Shown here piece after piece: positions 35,906 to 43,975 of a DNA stretch of 64,000 nt. The position numbers were made by a program, and so were the translations under genes. The number at the start of each line of letters is the position of its first letter. Within the stretch, counting starts at the first letter, position 1. This DNA comes from Candidatus Zhuqueibacterota bacterium (lineage in GTDB: Bacteria > BS750m-G25): positions 133,336 to 197,335 of the forward strand of contig JADHWK010000001.1 of assembly GCA_016783505.1 (NCBI GenBank). The letters are read 5' to 3'. A model generated the notes under the pieces. That model saw only the letters and a program-made list of their open reading frames with translations, was not told the DNA's origin and made no database searches.

Positions 35906-36412
35906 CTATCCCTTCGGGGGCCGAAGGACCCTCTTTTTTCCGTTTGTCCGGTTTCTGATGGTCACCTTCTTCTTTTCAATAGCGATCACCTCGTTCCCGT
36001 CAATGACATCCCCCACCTTCACCACGTGGCTTTTGAACCCTGTCTTAATGACCGCCGCCGCGGAGGGACCGGGCCCAATCACCGTAGCGCTCAGCCGCAA
36101 CTCGCCGGAAAGCTCCTCGATGTCAGTAACGCCCATCCGGGTCAGGAAAGCCTTGCTTTTGATTACCCTGGTCAGCTTCAGGGGGTCGGAGCCCAGCCGA
36201 AAGACAAAGCTTTTCCGATTTTTAAGCTCCGTCTCCAGTCGGGTTACCGTATTGACCAGCTCCTCATCCGTCTCCAGGGTGGCCTCGGCCCTGGCCCGCA
36301 GGAAGACCTTTACCTGCCGATTCATATTTAGGGTGCGAAAGCCCACCCATCCCAACAGGACAAAGGCAAGCACTACCAACAAACCCCAGAGGGTATTGCT
36401 TTTCTGGGTCAT
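35906..36412 (-). CDS. PilP/GspC-like periplasmic linker protein
   Basis: 168 residues with one N-terminal transmembrane helix (~8-26), a coiled-coil-like middle, and a C-terminal beta domain AAAVIKTGFKSHVVKVGD followed by GNEVIAIEKKKVTIRN. That VxxGDxIxGxxVxxIxxxxVxL layout is shared by PilP and the GspC HR domain, which link the inner-membrane PilN/O complex to the secretin. Its ATG overlaps the preceding stop as TAATG. Placed directly before pilQ, the standard PilP position. Confidence 0.75.
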   Translation of the reverse strand: MTQKSNTLWGLLVVLAFVLLGWVGFRTLNMNRQVKVFLRARAEATLETDEELVNTVTRLETELKNRKSFVFRLGSDPLKLTRVIKSKAFLTRMGVTDIEELSGELRLSATVIGPGPSAAAVIKTGFKSHVVKVGDVIDGNEVIAIEKKKVTIRNRTNGKKRVLRPPKG

Positions 36413-38058
36413 TATTTCAACAACACTATTTTTTGGACCCTCATGTAGGGTCCGACATCAAACCGGACCCAGTAAATTCCAGAGGGAAGCCCATCTCCAT
36501 CCCACCTTACCCGGTAGTCGCCCCTACCCTGAACGCCATCAACTAGGGTAGCCACCCCTTCTCCGAGAAGATTATAAACCTTCAGGCTAACCCGGCCCAT
36601 CCGGGGCAGGCGGTAGCGTAGGGTAGTGAAGACATTAAAGGGATTGGGGAAACTGGGAAACAGGCAATAGGCTTCAGGATGTTCCCCTAATTCTTCCAGC
36701 ACAACCCCCACCGAATGATCAATCACCAGGGGACCGCTGTAGGCGCTGCTGTCCTGGACATCATCGTCCCAGATGAGCCCGTAGATGTAATACCGGAACC
36801 CGTGGGGAAGTGACGCGGTATTCCAGACAAAAGAGTCCTGCTCATCATCCTCGTAGATTACGCCCGCCTGTTCCAGGTAGGTCCCGTCGTAACCGATAGA
36901 ATCGGCATCATAAAACAGGATGATCTGAGCGTTGTCGTCCGGGTCCTCATCAACCCACCTGATGGTGTATTCCATATTAGTGGTATCCCCAGTAGCGGGC
37001 GGGGAAATAATCTGTAGCGATGGGGGACATTCTGGCATCCAGAAAAATTCATCTTCATTGTTTACCTCATAGGTCTCCTGAACCTCATCAAACACATCCA
37101 GGACCCATAACACAAAATGGGAATCTGGGGTAACGATCCATAGGGAGTCCAACCGGGTAAGGTAAGTTGAATCCCCCCAAGCGGTGCGGCGTTCACTGAG
37201 CATAAGAGAATCATCCAAAAAACCCTGGAGGGTAAAGGTGTCCGTCTCCCCGATCCCCAGACAGCCCCATCTAAATCCTATATAGACCGAATCCCCGACC
37301 AGGGGGTAGGCCACCTGCTGGGAGTCCTCATCAATAAAGACGATGTTTAGGGCCCAGAGGTCCATCAGTCCGTCGTCCCGGGCCAGCCTCACGTCGTCCA
37401 CAAACGCCCCACAGGGGTGATCGGCGGCTATGTTATTACCGTCGCTCTGGAAATGAAAGGCGATATACACGTAGTTATTTCCGGGGCCGGTGAAGTTAAG
37501 GGAATCGGGACCCACCGCCGTTAAGTCCTGGACGATCTGCTGCCAGATAACCGAGGGCTGACCGCTCAGCTCCCCGGCGATCTGAAAGACGCTCGGGGGG
37601 CCAGAGGCTGTGCCCAGTCCCACCAGCCAGCGGAAAAAATCGTGGTTCACCTCGGTATTGATCCAATACCAGAAAGAGTAGAAAGCAGCTTCGGTGGTGC
37701 TTAAGTCAACAGGACCATAGATCATGAAGGTATTGCAGTTATTGGGATAGTCGTCAAATACGGGATCAAGGGGAAGCTGACCAAACCCGGGCGAGGCCAC
37801 GCACCAGGCGGCCTGAATCCCCGCCCCGGGGTTATAATGACACAGATAATCCTGTATCCCCCAGTGGTGGGTGTAGAGGGGGGAAACCCGCCATTGGTCA
37901 TAGAGAGGAGGCCAGTTCATCGGGTCATCCACCTCGAAATCCATCGTCATCAGCGTCTGCCAGGTGGCATAAAGGGGATCCGTTTCACCTAATAGTAAAC
38001 AGAAAGCCACCAGAATAGCGGGTAAAAAGGTCTTGACTAAGCGGGATGGTTTTATCAT
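36412..38058 (-). CDS. Secreted tail-bearing protein inserted between pilO and the pilP-like gene
   Basis: 548 residues: signal peptide (TFLPAILVAFCLLLGE), an N-terminal jelly-roll/MAM-like region (~35-230, with GAFVDDVRLARDD), a CARDB-like domain (~235-350), another beta domain, and a C-terminal tail with FPNPFNV ending VQKIVLLK. No protease motif. It is the only PNPFN-tail protein lying inside the machine operon, and its stop overlaps the PilP-like start by one nt, so it is translated from the same message. It may be a dedicated substrate or surface component of the apparatus; this is inference from position. Confidence 0.82.
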   Translation of the reverse strand: MIKPSRLVKTFLPAILVAFCLLLGETDPLYATWQTLMTMDFEVDDPMNWPPLYDQWRVSPLYTHHWGIQDYLCHYNPGAGIQAAWCVASPGFGQLPLDPVFDDYPNNCNTFMIYGPVDLSTTEAAFYSFWYWINTEVNHDFFRWLVGLGTASGPPSVFQIAGELSGQPSVIWQQIVQDLTAVGPDSLNFTGPGNNYVYIAFHFQSDGNNIAADHPCGAFVDDVRLARDDGLMDLWALNIVFIDEDSQQVAYPLVGDSVYIGFRWGCLGIGETDTFTLQGFLDDSLMLSERRTAWGDSTYLTRLDSLWIVTPDSHFVLWVLDVFDEVQETYEVNNEDEFFWMPECPPSLQIISPPATGDTTNMEYTIRWVDEDPDDNAQIILFYDADSIGYDGTYLEQAGVIYEDDEQDSFVWNTASLPHGFRYYIYGLIWDDDVQDSSAYSGPLVIDHSVGVVLEELGEHPEAYCLFPSFPNPFNVFTTLRYRLPRMGRVSLKVYNLLGEGVATLVDGVQGRGDYRVRWDGDGLPSGIYWVRFDVGPYMRVQKIVLLK

Positions 38059-38114
38059 TGTTGATCCAATATCAGCAGGTCACATTGATGCTAAGAAAAT
38101 TATAAATTGCCAAA

Positions 38115-38218
38115 ATTGCCTTAGGTTCAAAAATTTCAAAAATTTTTCCAAATTAGTTTGATTTCTTAAAAGTTCTGTATGTTCATCTTTCAAAAATAAT
38201 TTTTGAAATTTAGGCAAT
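38115..38218. repeat. AT-rich imperfect inverted repeat
   Basis: ATTGCCTTAGGTTCAAAAATT (38115-38135) and AATTTTTGAAATTTAGGCAAT (38198-38218) are complementary at 18 of 21 positions. Further GAAATTTTTGAAATTT copies follow to 38239. Located between pilO and the tail-protein gene. Confidence 0.6.
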
Positions 38219-38236
38219 CTTTGAAATTTTTGAAAT

Positions 38237-38791
38237 TTACCGATGTTTGATCAATGTCAGGGTGGAGATGGCCATCTCCATCACGTGGTGGTCTAGCTTT
38301 CCAGGTTCACGATCCCGGTCCGACCTCTCCACCGAATTGTCCACCTCAAATTCCTCCACCGTAATCAGCCGTTCCGACTTCTCCAGCCGATTGACGAACT
38401 GGCCGAACTGCCTGAAGGAACATTTAATCTTCAATTCATAGGGGGTCTTCACGTATCCTTTGAAGTTAATCTTTGGTTTGGGCTCCAGGGCCAGCAGGGT
38501 AATGCCCAGCTGGTCCATGATAGAAGTCAGTGAGGTCAAAAACGGCATTGAGGCGTCTTCAGCCAGGATGTCCTGGGCCGATAATGCTAAATTGCGTTCG
38601 ATCAACTTGGCTACCTGATCCAACTGCTGGGCCAGGATCTGGGCGCTGATCAGCTTTTCCGTACGCGCTTTGATCTGAAAGTTCAACCGCCGGATCTCCT
38701 CAGGCTTGGGGGCATAGGCGGTGCGGTAGAAAACCCAAGAACCCAGCCCAAATATCACCAATAAAATGAGGAAAATTATATTACGCTTCAT
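38237..38791 (-). CDS. pilO: PilO-like pilus alignment protein
   Basis: 184 residues from ATG 38791, chosen because the transmembrane helix (NIIFLILLVIFGLGSWVFY) then starts at residue 3; the upstream extension to 38887 adds 32 residues unlike PilO. A helix/coiled-coil stretch and a ferredoxin-like C-terminal region (ITLLALEPKPKINF...YELKIKCSFRQFGQFVNRLE) match PilO. With PilN and PilM it forms the inner-membrane alignment complex. AAGG lies 8 nt before the start. Confidence 0.85.
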   Translation of the reverse strand: MKRNIIFLILLVIFGLGSWVFYRTAYAPKPEEIRRLNFQIKARTEKLISAQILAQQLDQVAKLIERNLALSAQDILAEDASMPFLTSLTSIMDQLGITLLALEPKPKINFKGYVKTPYELKIKCSFRQFGQFVNRLEKSERLITVEEFEVDNSVERSDRDREPGKLDHHVMEMAISTLTLIKHR

Positions 38792-38960
38792 AAAAAGTAC
38801 CTTACGCTCAACACCGAATGATACTGAAATAATTGCTAATCGCTGATTGCTAATTGCTGCTGGAGCCAAGGTTTCAACAATCAACAATTTATTTAGTAGT
38901 TTTTCGCCACGGCGAACCTTCGGTCAGTGTTGAATTCCCGGATTTAGGTTTAAGCTCGTT

Positions 38961-39578
38961 CTACGTTTTCCCACTCACGGCCTGGGGGGACCTTGACCTA
39001 GTCTGTCCAGATTTCCTGACATAACAGATGATGGACAGCGAGAGAATCCTCTGATCCCCCACCTTAATCCGCTGGACTTGGTCGAACTTGATGTCCTCAA
39101 AGTCACGAAAGAAGTCGGGGTTAGAGCGTAATCTGTCTATAAGTTGCTTCACTTTGTCAAACTCCTTCTCCCCTTTTTTTATGGGGGCGATGCCCTTGAT
39201 AATAAGGTTCTTATGCCGGTATTCCAGTCCGGTCAGGGCCATATCCGGGGGAAGCTCCCTGGCTAAGGCCTTAAGCTTCTTTGTCCACAGAATGCGTTTA
39301 TTCTCCAGCTCCGCCAGGGCCAGAACGTCCTGTTTGGAGACATCCCGAGTAGTCTGCTTAAGCTCGTCTATCTTGCGATTGATCTCGGCCAGTTTTTCCT
39401 TTTTCTCCTGAATGATGCGGTTGAGCTGGCCGTAGATCCGGATTTGAAAGCCAGCCATGATAACCATCAACCCAATTATCGCCCCGAAGATGATTTTATC
39501 ACGTCGCCTTCGCCAGCGGATGGCCCGGAGGGCGGTATGGTCTATCTTATTAAGGTTAATCCGAAACGCCTTCACCAT
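38961..39578 (-). CDS. pilN: PilN-like pilus alignment protein
   Basis: 205 residues. The short cytoplasmic N-terminus FRINLNKID is the conserved PilM-binding motif (INLLP-like). It is followed by a basic RWRRRRDK stretch, a transmembrane helix (IIFGAIIGLMVIMAGF), a coiled coil (~55-100) and a ferredoxin-like domain. Separated from pilM by 3 nt. The basic, serine-rich end is not conserved in PilN and may be a disordered extension. Confidence 0.88.
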   Translation of the reverse strand: MVKAFRINLNKIDHTALRAIRWRRRRDKIIFGAIIGLMVIMAGFQIRIYGQLNRIIQEKKEKLAEINRKIDELKQTTRDVSKQDVLALAELENKRILWTKKLKALARELPPDMALTGLEYRHKNLIIKGIAPIKKGEKEFDKVKQLIDRLRSNPDFFRDFEDIKFDQVQRIKVGDQRILSLSIICYVRKSGQTRSRSPQAVSGKT

Positions 39579-39581
39579 AAT

Positions 39582-40646
39582 TCAGTCCCCCCGCAATGCT
39601 AACCCCACTGCCAGGGCCAGTTGGGCGGGATGATCGGGTTCCTCGCAGCCCAGGTCCAACTGGTCGGTGGGGTTATAGATTTCCACCGGAATGTTAAATT
39701 TGTCCTCGAAGAAGGAATCCAGCCCCCCGATGACCGCTGACCCCCCGGTCAGGTAGATGCGCTGGATATGGCTCTGGCCAGTCTCCTTTACGTAATACCG
39801 TAAGGAACGGTTCACCTCAGCAGCTAAACTATCCTGGGACGATCGTTCCGCCACCCGCAGCGCTTCTCCCCCCCCGCCCTTCAGCTCTTCAGTGTCGGGA
39901 TTACCTGAGGAGGACACCTTCAGTTTTTCCGCCTCGGGATAACTTATATTCAAACGCTTGCTGATCTCCTGGGTGAAGTGATACCCCCCAACCCCGATGT
40001 CCCTGGCGAAAAAAAGATCCTTACGGCCCAGGATAACCAAATTGGTCTTCATGGTGCCGATATTCAGGAACACCAGCACCCCTTCGTCGGGGGGTTCCGT
40101 GTTGACAATAAAAGAATTGGCTATCCCAAGGGGGTCCACGTCCACCATCCCCGGCCTCAGGCCCACCTCCTTTAATAAGTTCATATGGTTCTCGAAGTGT
40201 CTCCGGGTGGTAGCCACCATCAGCACCTTGATCCTATTCAGCTCATCGGGGTCGTCCCCCAAAATCTGGTAGTCAATGATGCTCTCCGAACCGTCGAGCG
40301 GGAGGTGCTTGCGGGCCTCCATGAACAGGGCCGAATCCAGCTCCTCGGGGTCCAGCCGCAGGGTTTTGATCTCCTTAACGCTCACCAGGGACCCCCCCAC
40401 CGAGGAGATGAGGTGCTTTACCTTGCGGGGGTTGATGTCCAGATGGTCCAGCATACCGAACAGCAGGGGCACCACTACCCCCCGCTTAGGCCCATCCACG
40501 TCGAATGGGGTGTCGTCCCCATAAAGCGGCCGGCAGAGCCAGTCCATCATTCGGAACCGATTTCCAACCCTCTCTAAAAGGACGATTTTTATGGAATGGG
40601 TTCCGATGTCCAGGCCGATACGCTGATTGGATTTATGACCGAACAT
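39582..40646 (-). CDS. pilM: Type IV pilus actin-like ATPase PilM
   Basis: 354 residues, the usual size. Actin-like motifs visible: phosphate-1 loop GLDIGTHSIKIV (~12), phosphate-2 FLNIGTMKTNLVIL (~198-211) and adenosine region IYLTGGSAVIGGL (~300). PilM binds the PilN N-terminus on the cytoplasmic side. First gene of the pilM-N-O group and separated from the upstream PilX-like gene by a 388-bp repeat-rich gap, so it may have its own promoter. Confidence 0.95.
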   Translation of the reverse strand: MFGHKSNQRIGLDIGTHSIKIVLLERVGNRFRMMDWLCRPLYGDDTPFDVDGPKRGVVVPLLFGMLDHLDINPRKVKHLISSVGGSLVSVKEIKTLRLDPEELDSALFMEARKHLPLDGSESIIDYQILGDDPDELNRIKVLMVATTRRHFENHMNLLKEVGLRPGMVDVDPLGIANSFIVNTEPPDEGVLVFLNIGTMKTNLVILGRKDLFFARDIGVGGYHFTQEISKRLNISYPEAEKLKVSSSGNPDTEELKGGGGEALRVAERSSQDSLAAEVNRSLRYYVKETGQSHIQRIYLTGGSAVIGGLDSFFEDKFNIPVEIYNPTDQLDLGCEEPDHPAQLALAVGLALRGD

Positions 40647-40699
40647 GGATCAAGGAAACAAAAAAACCAAAATTTGAAAGGATGTTATTTAACGTCTCG

Positions 40700-40915
40700 T
40701 CCCGAATATTCGGGATAAGAATTGACTTCAAAAATATTAAGTTACGTTAAGCGGTTATCGGTTGTCCCGATCCCGAAACTTCGGGACGGGATATCGTCAT
40801 GCGGTTTTCGGTTATCGTATTGACATTTAACAGGTCAATCAAGAAAATAAGGGGGAGGACGAGACATTAACCGCAACCATACCACGAATAACGATTCGAT
40901 CCCGAAGCTTCGGGA
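40700..40915. repeat. Three TCCCGAA-family palindromes within 216 bp
   Basis: TCCCGAATATTCGGGA (40700-40715, perfect), TCCCGAAACTTCGGGA (40771-40786) and TCCCGAAGCTTCGGGA (40900-40915, perfect). The second is bracketed by GCGGTTATCGGTT (40751) and GCGGTTTTCGGTT (40801), the third by two copies of AACCGCAACC (40869 and 40916). Confidence 0.75.
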
Positions 40916-40977
40916 AACCGCAACCGTTTGCCGTAGCCGAACATCTCAGAAATTCCCCAAGCCCCGGGGTTGATATG

Positions 40978-41027
40978 TAGCCCCGAAGGGGCTAAGTTCT
41001 TTTGAGTTGACAGCCTTACGGCTGTCA
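40978..41027. repeat. Two hairpins after the PilX-like gene
   Basis: TAGCCCC-GAA-GGGGCTA (40978-40994) and TGACAGCC-TTAC-GGCTGTCA (41008-41027), both perfect. The second lies 8 nt after the PilX-like stop on the minus strand. Neither is followed by a T-run, so termination would be Rho-dependent or absent; they may protect the mRNA 3' end. Confidence 0.6.
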
Positions 41028-41034
41028 CTCCATT

Positions 41035-42579
41035 TTAGCGCAGTGGCGGGCTCTCCCACCGCACGATCTTAAACTGGGCCCTTCCCCCCTCGCCCCCGAT
41101 TACGGGCATCAGGGGAGGCGGATTGTAGATGAACCGTTTGTCGTATTTATAATTCTTAGAATAACCAGTACCATACGGCCCACATGGGCTGGGTGGTGAG
41201 GTGTGACCCCGGTGAACATAGCCCCGGTATTTTTGGGTGACAGCACCTACCAGATAAATCCTCCCCCTCTCATCCCGAACACAGTTAGGATTATCCTGAT
41301 TCTCAAAGGTGAAAGACCCAAAGAAGGTGTTTTCCATTGATGGATCGCCGAACATGGTTGAACTGGAATCACCGAGGGCAATGAGGGCGGCGGTAATTCG
41401 AATGTTCGCATAACGATCGTTGTTGGTGGGATAACGTCCGTTGCTATCGTTGGCACCATTTGCGGGTGTATCGCCGATAACAATATAGGACTCAGAAATA
41501 ATACCCAGCGAACTTCTTGAACCTTGGGCGACCGTGTGAGTAGCATAGTTATAATCACCACTATAGACCACATCATCAATGAGCCGAATGTAGCCCTCAG
41601 CCCCTATGGCTAAGCGACCGTTTAACACCCCCGACAGCTCCAGAGGCCCTCCCTCTACAAAGATGCCCCTATCTTGGGGAATGGCGAAGGTTCCGAGGCC
41701 GATCCAATCCGGAGTCCCCAAATCCCTTTTCCAGACCTGATAACCACCCCCCGAAAGCCGAATGCGATGGATTTTACCCCTCCCGTCAAAAGTAACAGCG
41801 GCGTTTAACCGTAATCGCTCTGCGGTAAGGTCAAAGGGGATGGGCTGTTTATTTCCATGGAAACAATCATCCTGAAGCGCCTGACAATCTCCCATCCATA
41901 AGGGCGAACCATATCCCCCGAAACTAGCCGCTGTTGAGTAAACATGAGAATGAAATTGCGGGCTTCCCTGAAGGTGGATTTGCTCATTGGACCAAACCTT
42001 CCACCACAGGATGTCGGGTGGATTTACATAGGAAGAAAAACGGATGGGGTAGCCCTGTCCTAACACTAAATTGTATTCATGATCGGTAAAGTACAAATAA
42101 TCGGTATAATAGCCATGAAGCATGGTCACTAAGGTGGCTTCCCGGCGGACAGTAACCCGCTCTCCTTTATAATTTTCATACCTTACCTCACCCATTGCCA
42201 CAATATTATACACGTTCCGATAGTCATTTTCGGAAGTATCGGCATAGGTAGGGACCACCCATACATCCCTGTATCTACCCTTTTTATAATCCCCCACTTT
42301 ATGAAAGTTCTCCCCTCCCTGGGGAACCCGAGCCCCGGGAAGGTTCCCAGTCCCCCGGCCTTCCAGCCACATATACCCCCGCTCCACGATCCCGGTCTCG
42401 GCCAGATATTGGGCCTGGGCCGCCGCCTTCAGGTATTCGAACTCGGCACGTTCGTCAACCGCCCATTTGAGATAGGCCAGGCCGGAGATGGTCATGATCA
42501 ATACGATGAAAACAGAGATGACCAGAATATGCCCATTCTCGTCCTGCCGGGCCCGGATTTTTTCCATCAGTCCCTTCAC
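41035..42579 (-). CDS. PilX-like pilus assembly protein (DUF4900-type)
   Basis: 514 residues. The N-terminus has a short basic leader, GHILVISVFIVLIMTISGLAYL as the single hydrophobic helix, then AAAQAQYLAETGIVERG, the 'AEAGI' region of PilX/GspK-like minor pilins and DUF4900 proteins. The remaining ~430 residues are beta-rich and extracytoplasmic, with no catalytic motif. Its ATG overlaps the stop of the upstream gene as ATGA, so the two are translationally coupled. Probably a tip or minor component of the pilus or pseudopilus. Confidence 0.75.
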   Translation of the reverse strand: MKGLMEKIRARQDENGHILVISVFIVLIMTISGLAYLKWAVDERAEFEYLKAAAQAQYLAETGIVERGYMWLEGRGTGNLPGARVPQGGENFHKVGDYKKGRYRDVWVVPTYADTSENDYRNVYNIVAMGEVRYENYKGERVTVRREATLVTMLHGYYTDYLYFTDHEYNLVLGQGYPIRFSSYVNPPDILWWKVWSNEQIHLQGSPQFHSHVYSTAASFGGYGSPLWMGDCQALQDDCFHGNKQPIPFDLTAERLRLNAAVTFDGRGKIHRIRLSGGGYQVWKRDLGTPDWIGLGTFAIPQDRGIFVEGGPLELSGVLNGRLAIGAEGYIRLIDDVVYSGDYNYATHTVAQGSRSSLGIISESYIVIGDTPANGANDSNGRYPTNNDRYANIRITAALIALGDSSSTMFGDPSMENTFFGSFTFENQDNPNCVRDERGRIYLVGAVTQKYRGYVHRGHTSPPSPCGPYGTGYSKNYKYDKRFIYNPPPLMPVIGGEGGRAQFKIVRWESPPLR

Positions 42580-43169
42580 GGCGTTTCCTCCTCCTCGCTA
42601 CCAAGGTATTGATTGCGAAGGTAAATTGTGGTCCGAAAGGTCTGCTCCTTCTGGAATTCGTTCCCGGGATTATCTGGATCCTCCCGAGAATATCTCAACC
42701 TTAGGGTCACCAGCACCACCGCGTTGTTTAATAAATCGGGGTCGTGGAGACGACTGCTGAGTTGGAATTGTAGATCTTGTACCTCAAATGACTCCCCTTC
42801 TTTCAATTGCCGTCTCGATGGAGGAAAGGTCTTATCCAGGGGTTCGCCATTCCGAAGAATCCCCTTGTCGCGCTTGGCCCGATAGCTGATCTCCCGCAAA
42901 TGTCCCCGAGCATCCCTCACCCAAGCGGTGAGGGCGGAAAAGCCGTCCCTGGAGGTGATGTTTACGTCCCGGGCATCCCTCAGATCCCGGACTATCTGCT
43001 CGAGGAAATCATTGCCGTATTGGTTCATGAGCCGCACCGACCAGCTCCGGTCCAGATGCTCAACGAAGGCCAGCATGGGGATCATAAGCCCGGCCATAAC
43101 GATGCTGGCCAACACCACCGAGAGCAAAGCTTCAATGAAGGTAAAGCCTTTACTTCCTAAATATTTCAT
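42576..43169 (-). CDS. GspJ/PilW-like minor pseudopilin
   Basis: 197 residues with a type III signal: short leader MKYLGSKG, cleavage before FTFIEALLSVVLASIVMAGL, Glu at mature position 5. The remaining globular part is beta-rich with no cysteine pair. Position and size match GspJ/PilW-like minor pseudopilins; which one cannot be settled. Coupled to the PilX-like gene by a 4-nt overlap. Confidence 0.8.
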   Translation of the reverse strand: MKYLGSKGFTFIEALLSVVLASIVMAGLMIPMLAFVEHLDRSWSVRLMNQYGNDFLEQIVRDLRDARDVNITSRDGFSALTAWVRDARGHLREISYRAKRDKGILRNGEPLDKTFPPSRRQLKEGESFEVQDLQFQLSSRLHDPDLLNNAVVLVTLRLRYSREDPDNPGNEFQKEQTFRTTIYLRNQYLGSEEEETP

Positions 43170-43205
43170 TGTTCCCCTAGCCAGGAAAGTACGTAAATTA
43201 GCTTT

Positions 43206-43271
43206 GGGAGTAACGCCCGCAAGGGCGTCATCTAATTTAATTGAGGACCCCGATTTTTCTGGGGCACTCCC
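43206..43271 (-). other. Branched inverted-repeat structure between two pseudopilin genes
   Basis: Outer arms GGGAGT (43206) and ACTCCC (43271 end) enclose two hairpins: ACGCCC-GCAA-GGGCGT (43213-43228) and CCCC...GGGG (about 43247-43264). This gives a three-way-junction layout of ~66 nt in the intercistronic mRNA. It lacks tRNA D- and T-loop consensus, so it is not a tRNA. It may be a repeat or an mRNA structure. Confidence 0.5.
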
Positions 43272-43351
43272 TTTACTTCTAAATCAACTTTTTCCATTTA
43301 CATCGCATTGGAGTTTATTTGAAACGGCATTAGGATCTCCGGGCCCTCAAA

Positions 43352-43867
43352 TTAATCCCCCTCCTGGGGGGCCTCATAGGGGATGACCCGGGTGGTAAGG
43401 GTGATCCTTTCCATCTGGTCCCTCTCAGCACCGAGCTCGTGCCACTCGATCCATATTCTGAGGGAATAATAGTCAAACTCATCGGGGTCGGCAGGGCCGT
43501 TCAGGGGGCTGTCCACCTGTTCGATGCGGCCGTAGTAGAGCTTCCCTTTGACGTCATCCTGGGATCCCGGCCCCCGCTCATCAATCACCACCTCCTGACC
43601 CCGCTGGCTTCCCTGAAGCTCCCTTCGGGAAACCTCGGTGGTGTTCAACCGTCCCTGCCAGTATTCCATCTCCTGCTTCAGGATGGCTAAGGCCGCCTTG
43701 CGCCGGTATTCCCTCTCCAGGAAGGCATGGCCGTAGGACATGCTCAGGGTTACCGCCACCGCCGCAATCATGATCAGCACCACGGCGATCACCACCTCCA
43801 CAAAGGTGATTCCCCCGTGCTGGGATTTAAGGAATTTTTTCAACCTCAAATTAAGGCAATCACCCAT
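43352..43867 (-). CDS. GspI/PilV-like minor pseudopilin
   Basis: 171 residues. A 19-residue basic leader ends GG, then ITFVEVVIAVVLIMIAAVAVTL, the type III prepilin signature with Glu5 (first residue Ile instead of Phe). The globular part is small. GAGG lies 8 nt before the ATG. Between pilT and the GspJ-like gene, matching minor pseudopilin order. PilD should process it. Confidence 0.78.
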   Translation of the reverse strand: MGDCLNLRLKKFLKSQHGGITFVEVVIAVVLIMIAAVAVTLSMSYGHAFLEREYRRKAALAILKQEMEYWQGRLNTTEVSRRELQGSQRGQEVVIDERGPGSQDDVKGKLYYGRIEQVDSPLNGPADPDEFDYYSLRIWIEWHELGAERDQMERITLTTRVIPYEAPQEGD

Positions 43868-43893
43868 TATTTAATCCTCACGAAACTCTCTGG

Positions 43894-43975
43894 GATTCTT
43901 CAGAATGACCACATTAAGAAATGTCATTCTGACACCGAGTATTTCCCGAAGGGACCTTGGGGCGGGGGAAGAATC
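43894..43975. repeat. GATTCTTC...GAAGAATC repeat abutting the pilT stop
   Basis: GATTCTTCAGAATGAC, a spacer, GTCATTCTGAC, then GAAGAATC: two nested inverted pairs of the same family as 20991-21079. Its edge directly touches the pilT stop codon. Confidence 0.6.

Noticed and set aside
38792-38887. N-terminal extension of PilO to 38887
   Set aside because: The added 32 residues precede the transmembrane helix and do not resemble PilO; it probably reads through intergenic repeats.
40700-41027. Possible CRISPR array from closely spaced repeats
   Set aside because: Spacing is irregular, the repeats belong to three different palindromes, and no cas gene is in the window.
43206-43271. Possible tRNA
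   Set aside because: Acceptor-like outer arm exists, but there is no D-loop, anticodon arm or TTCRA motif on either strand.
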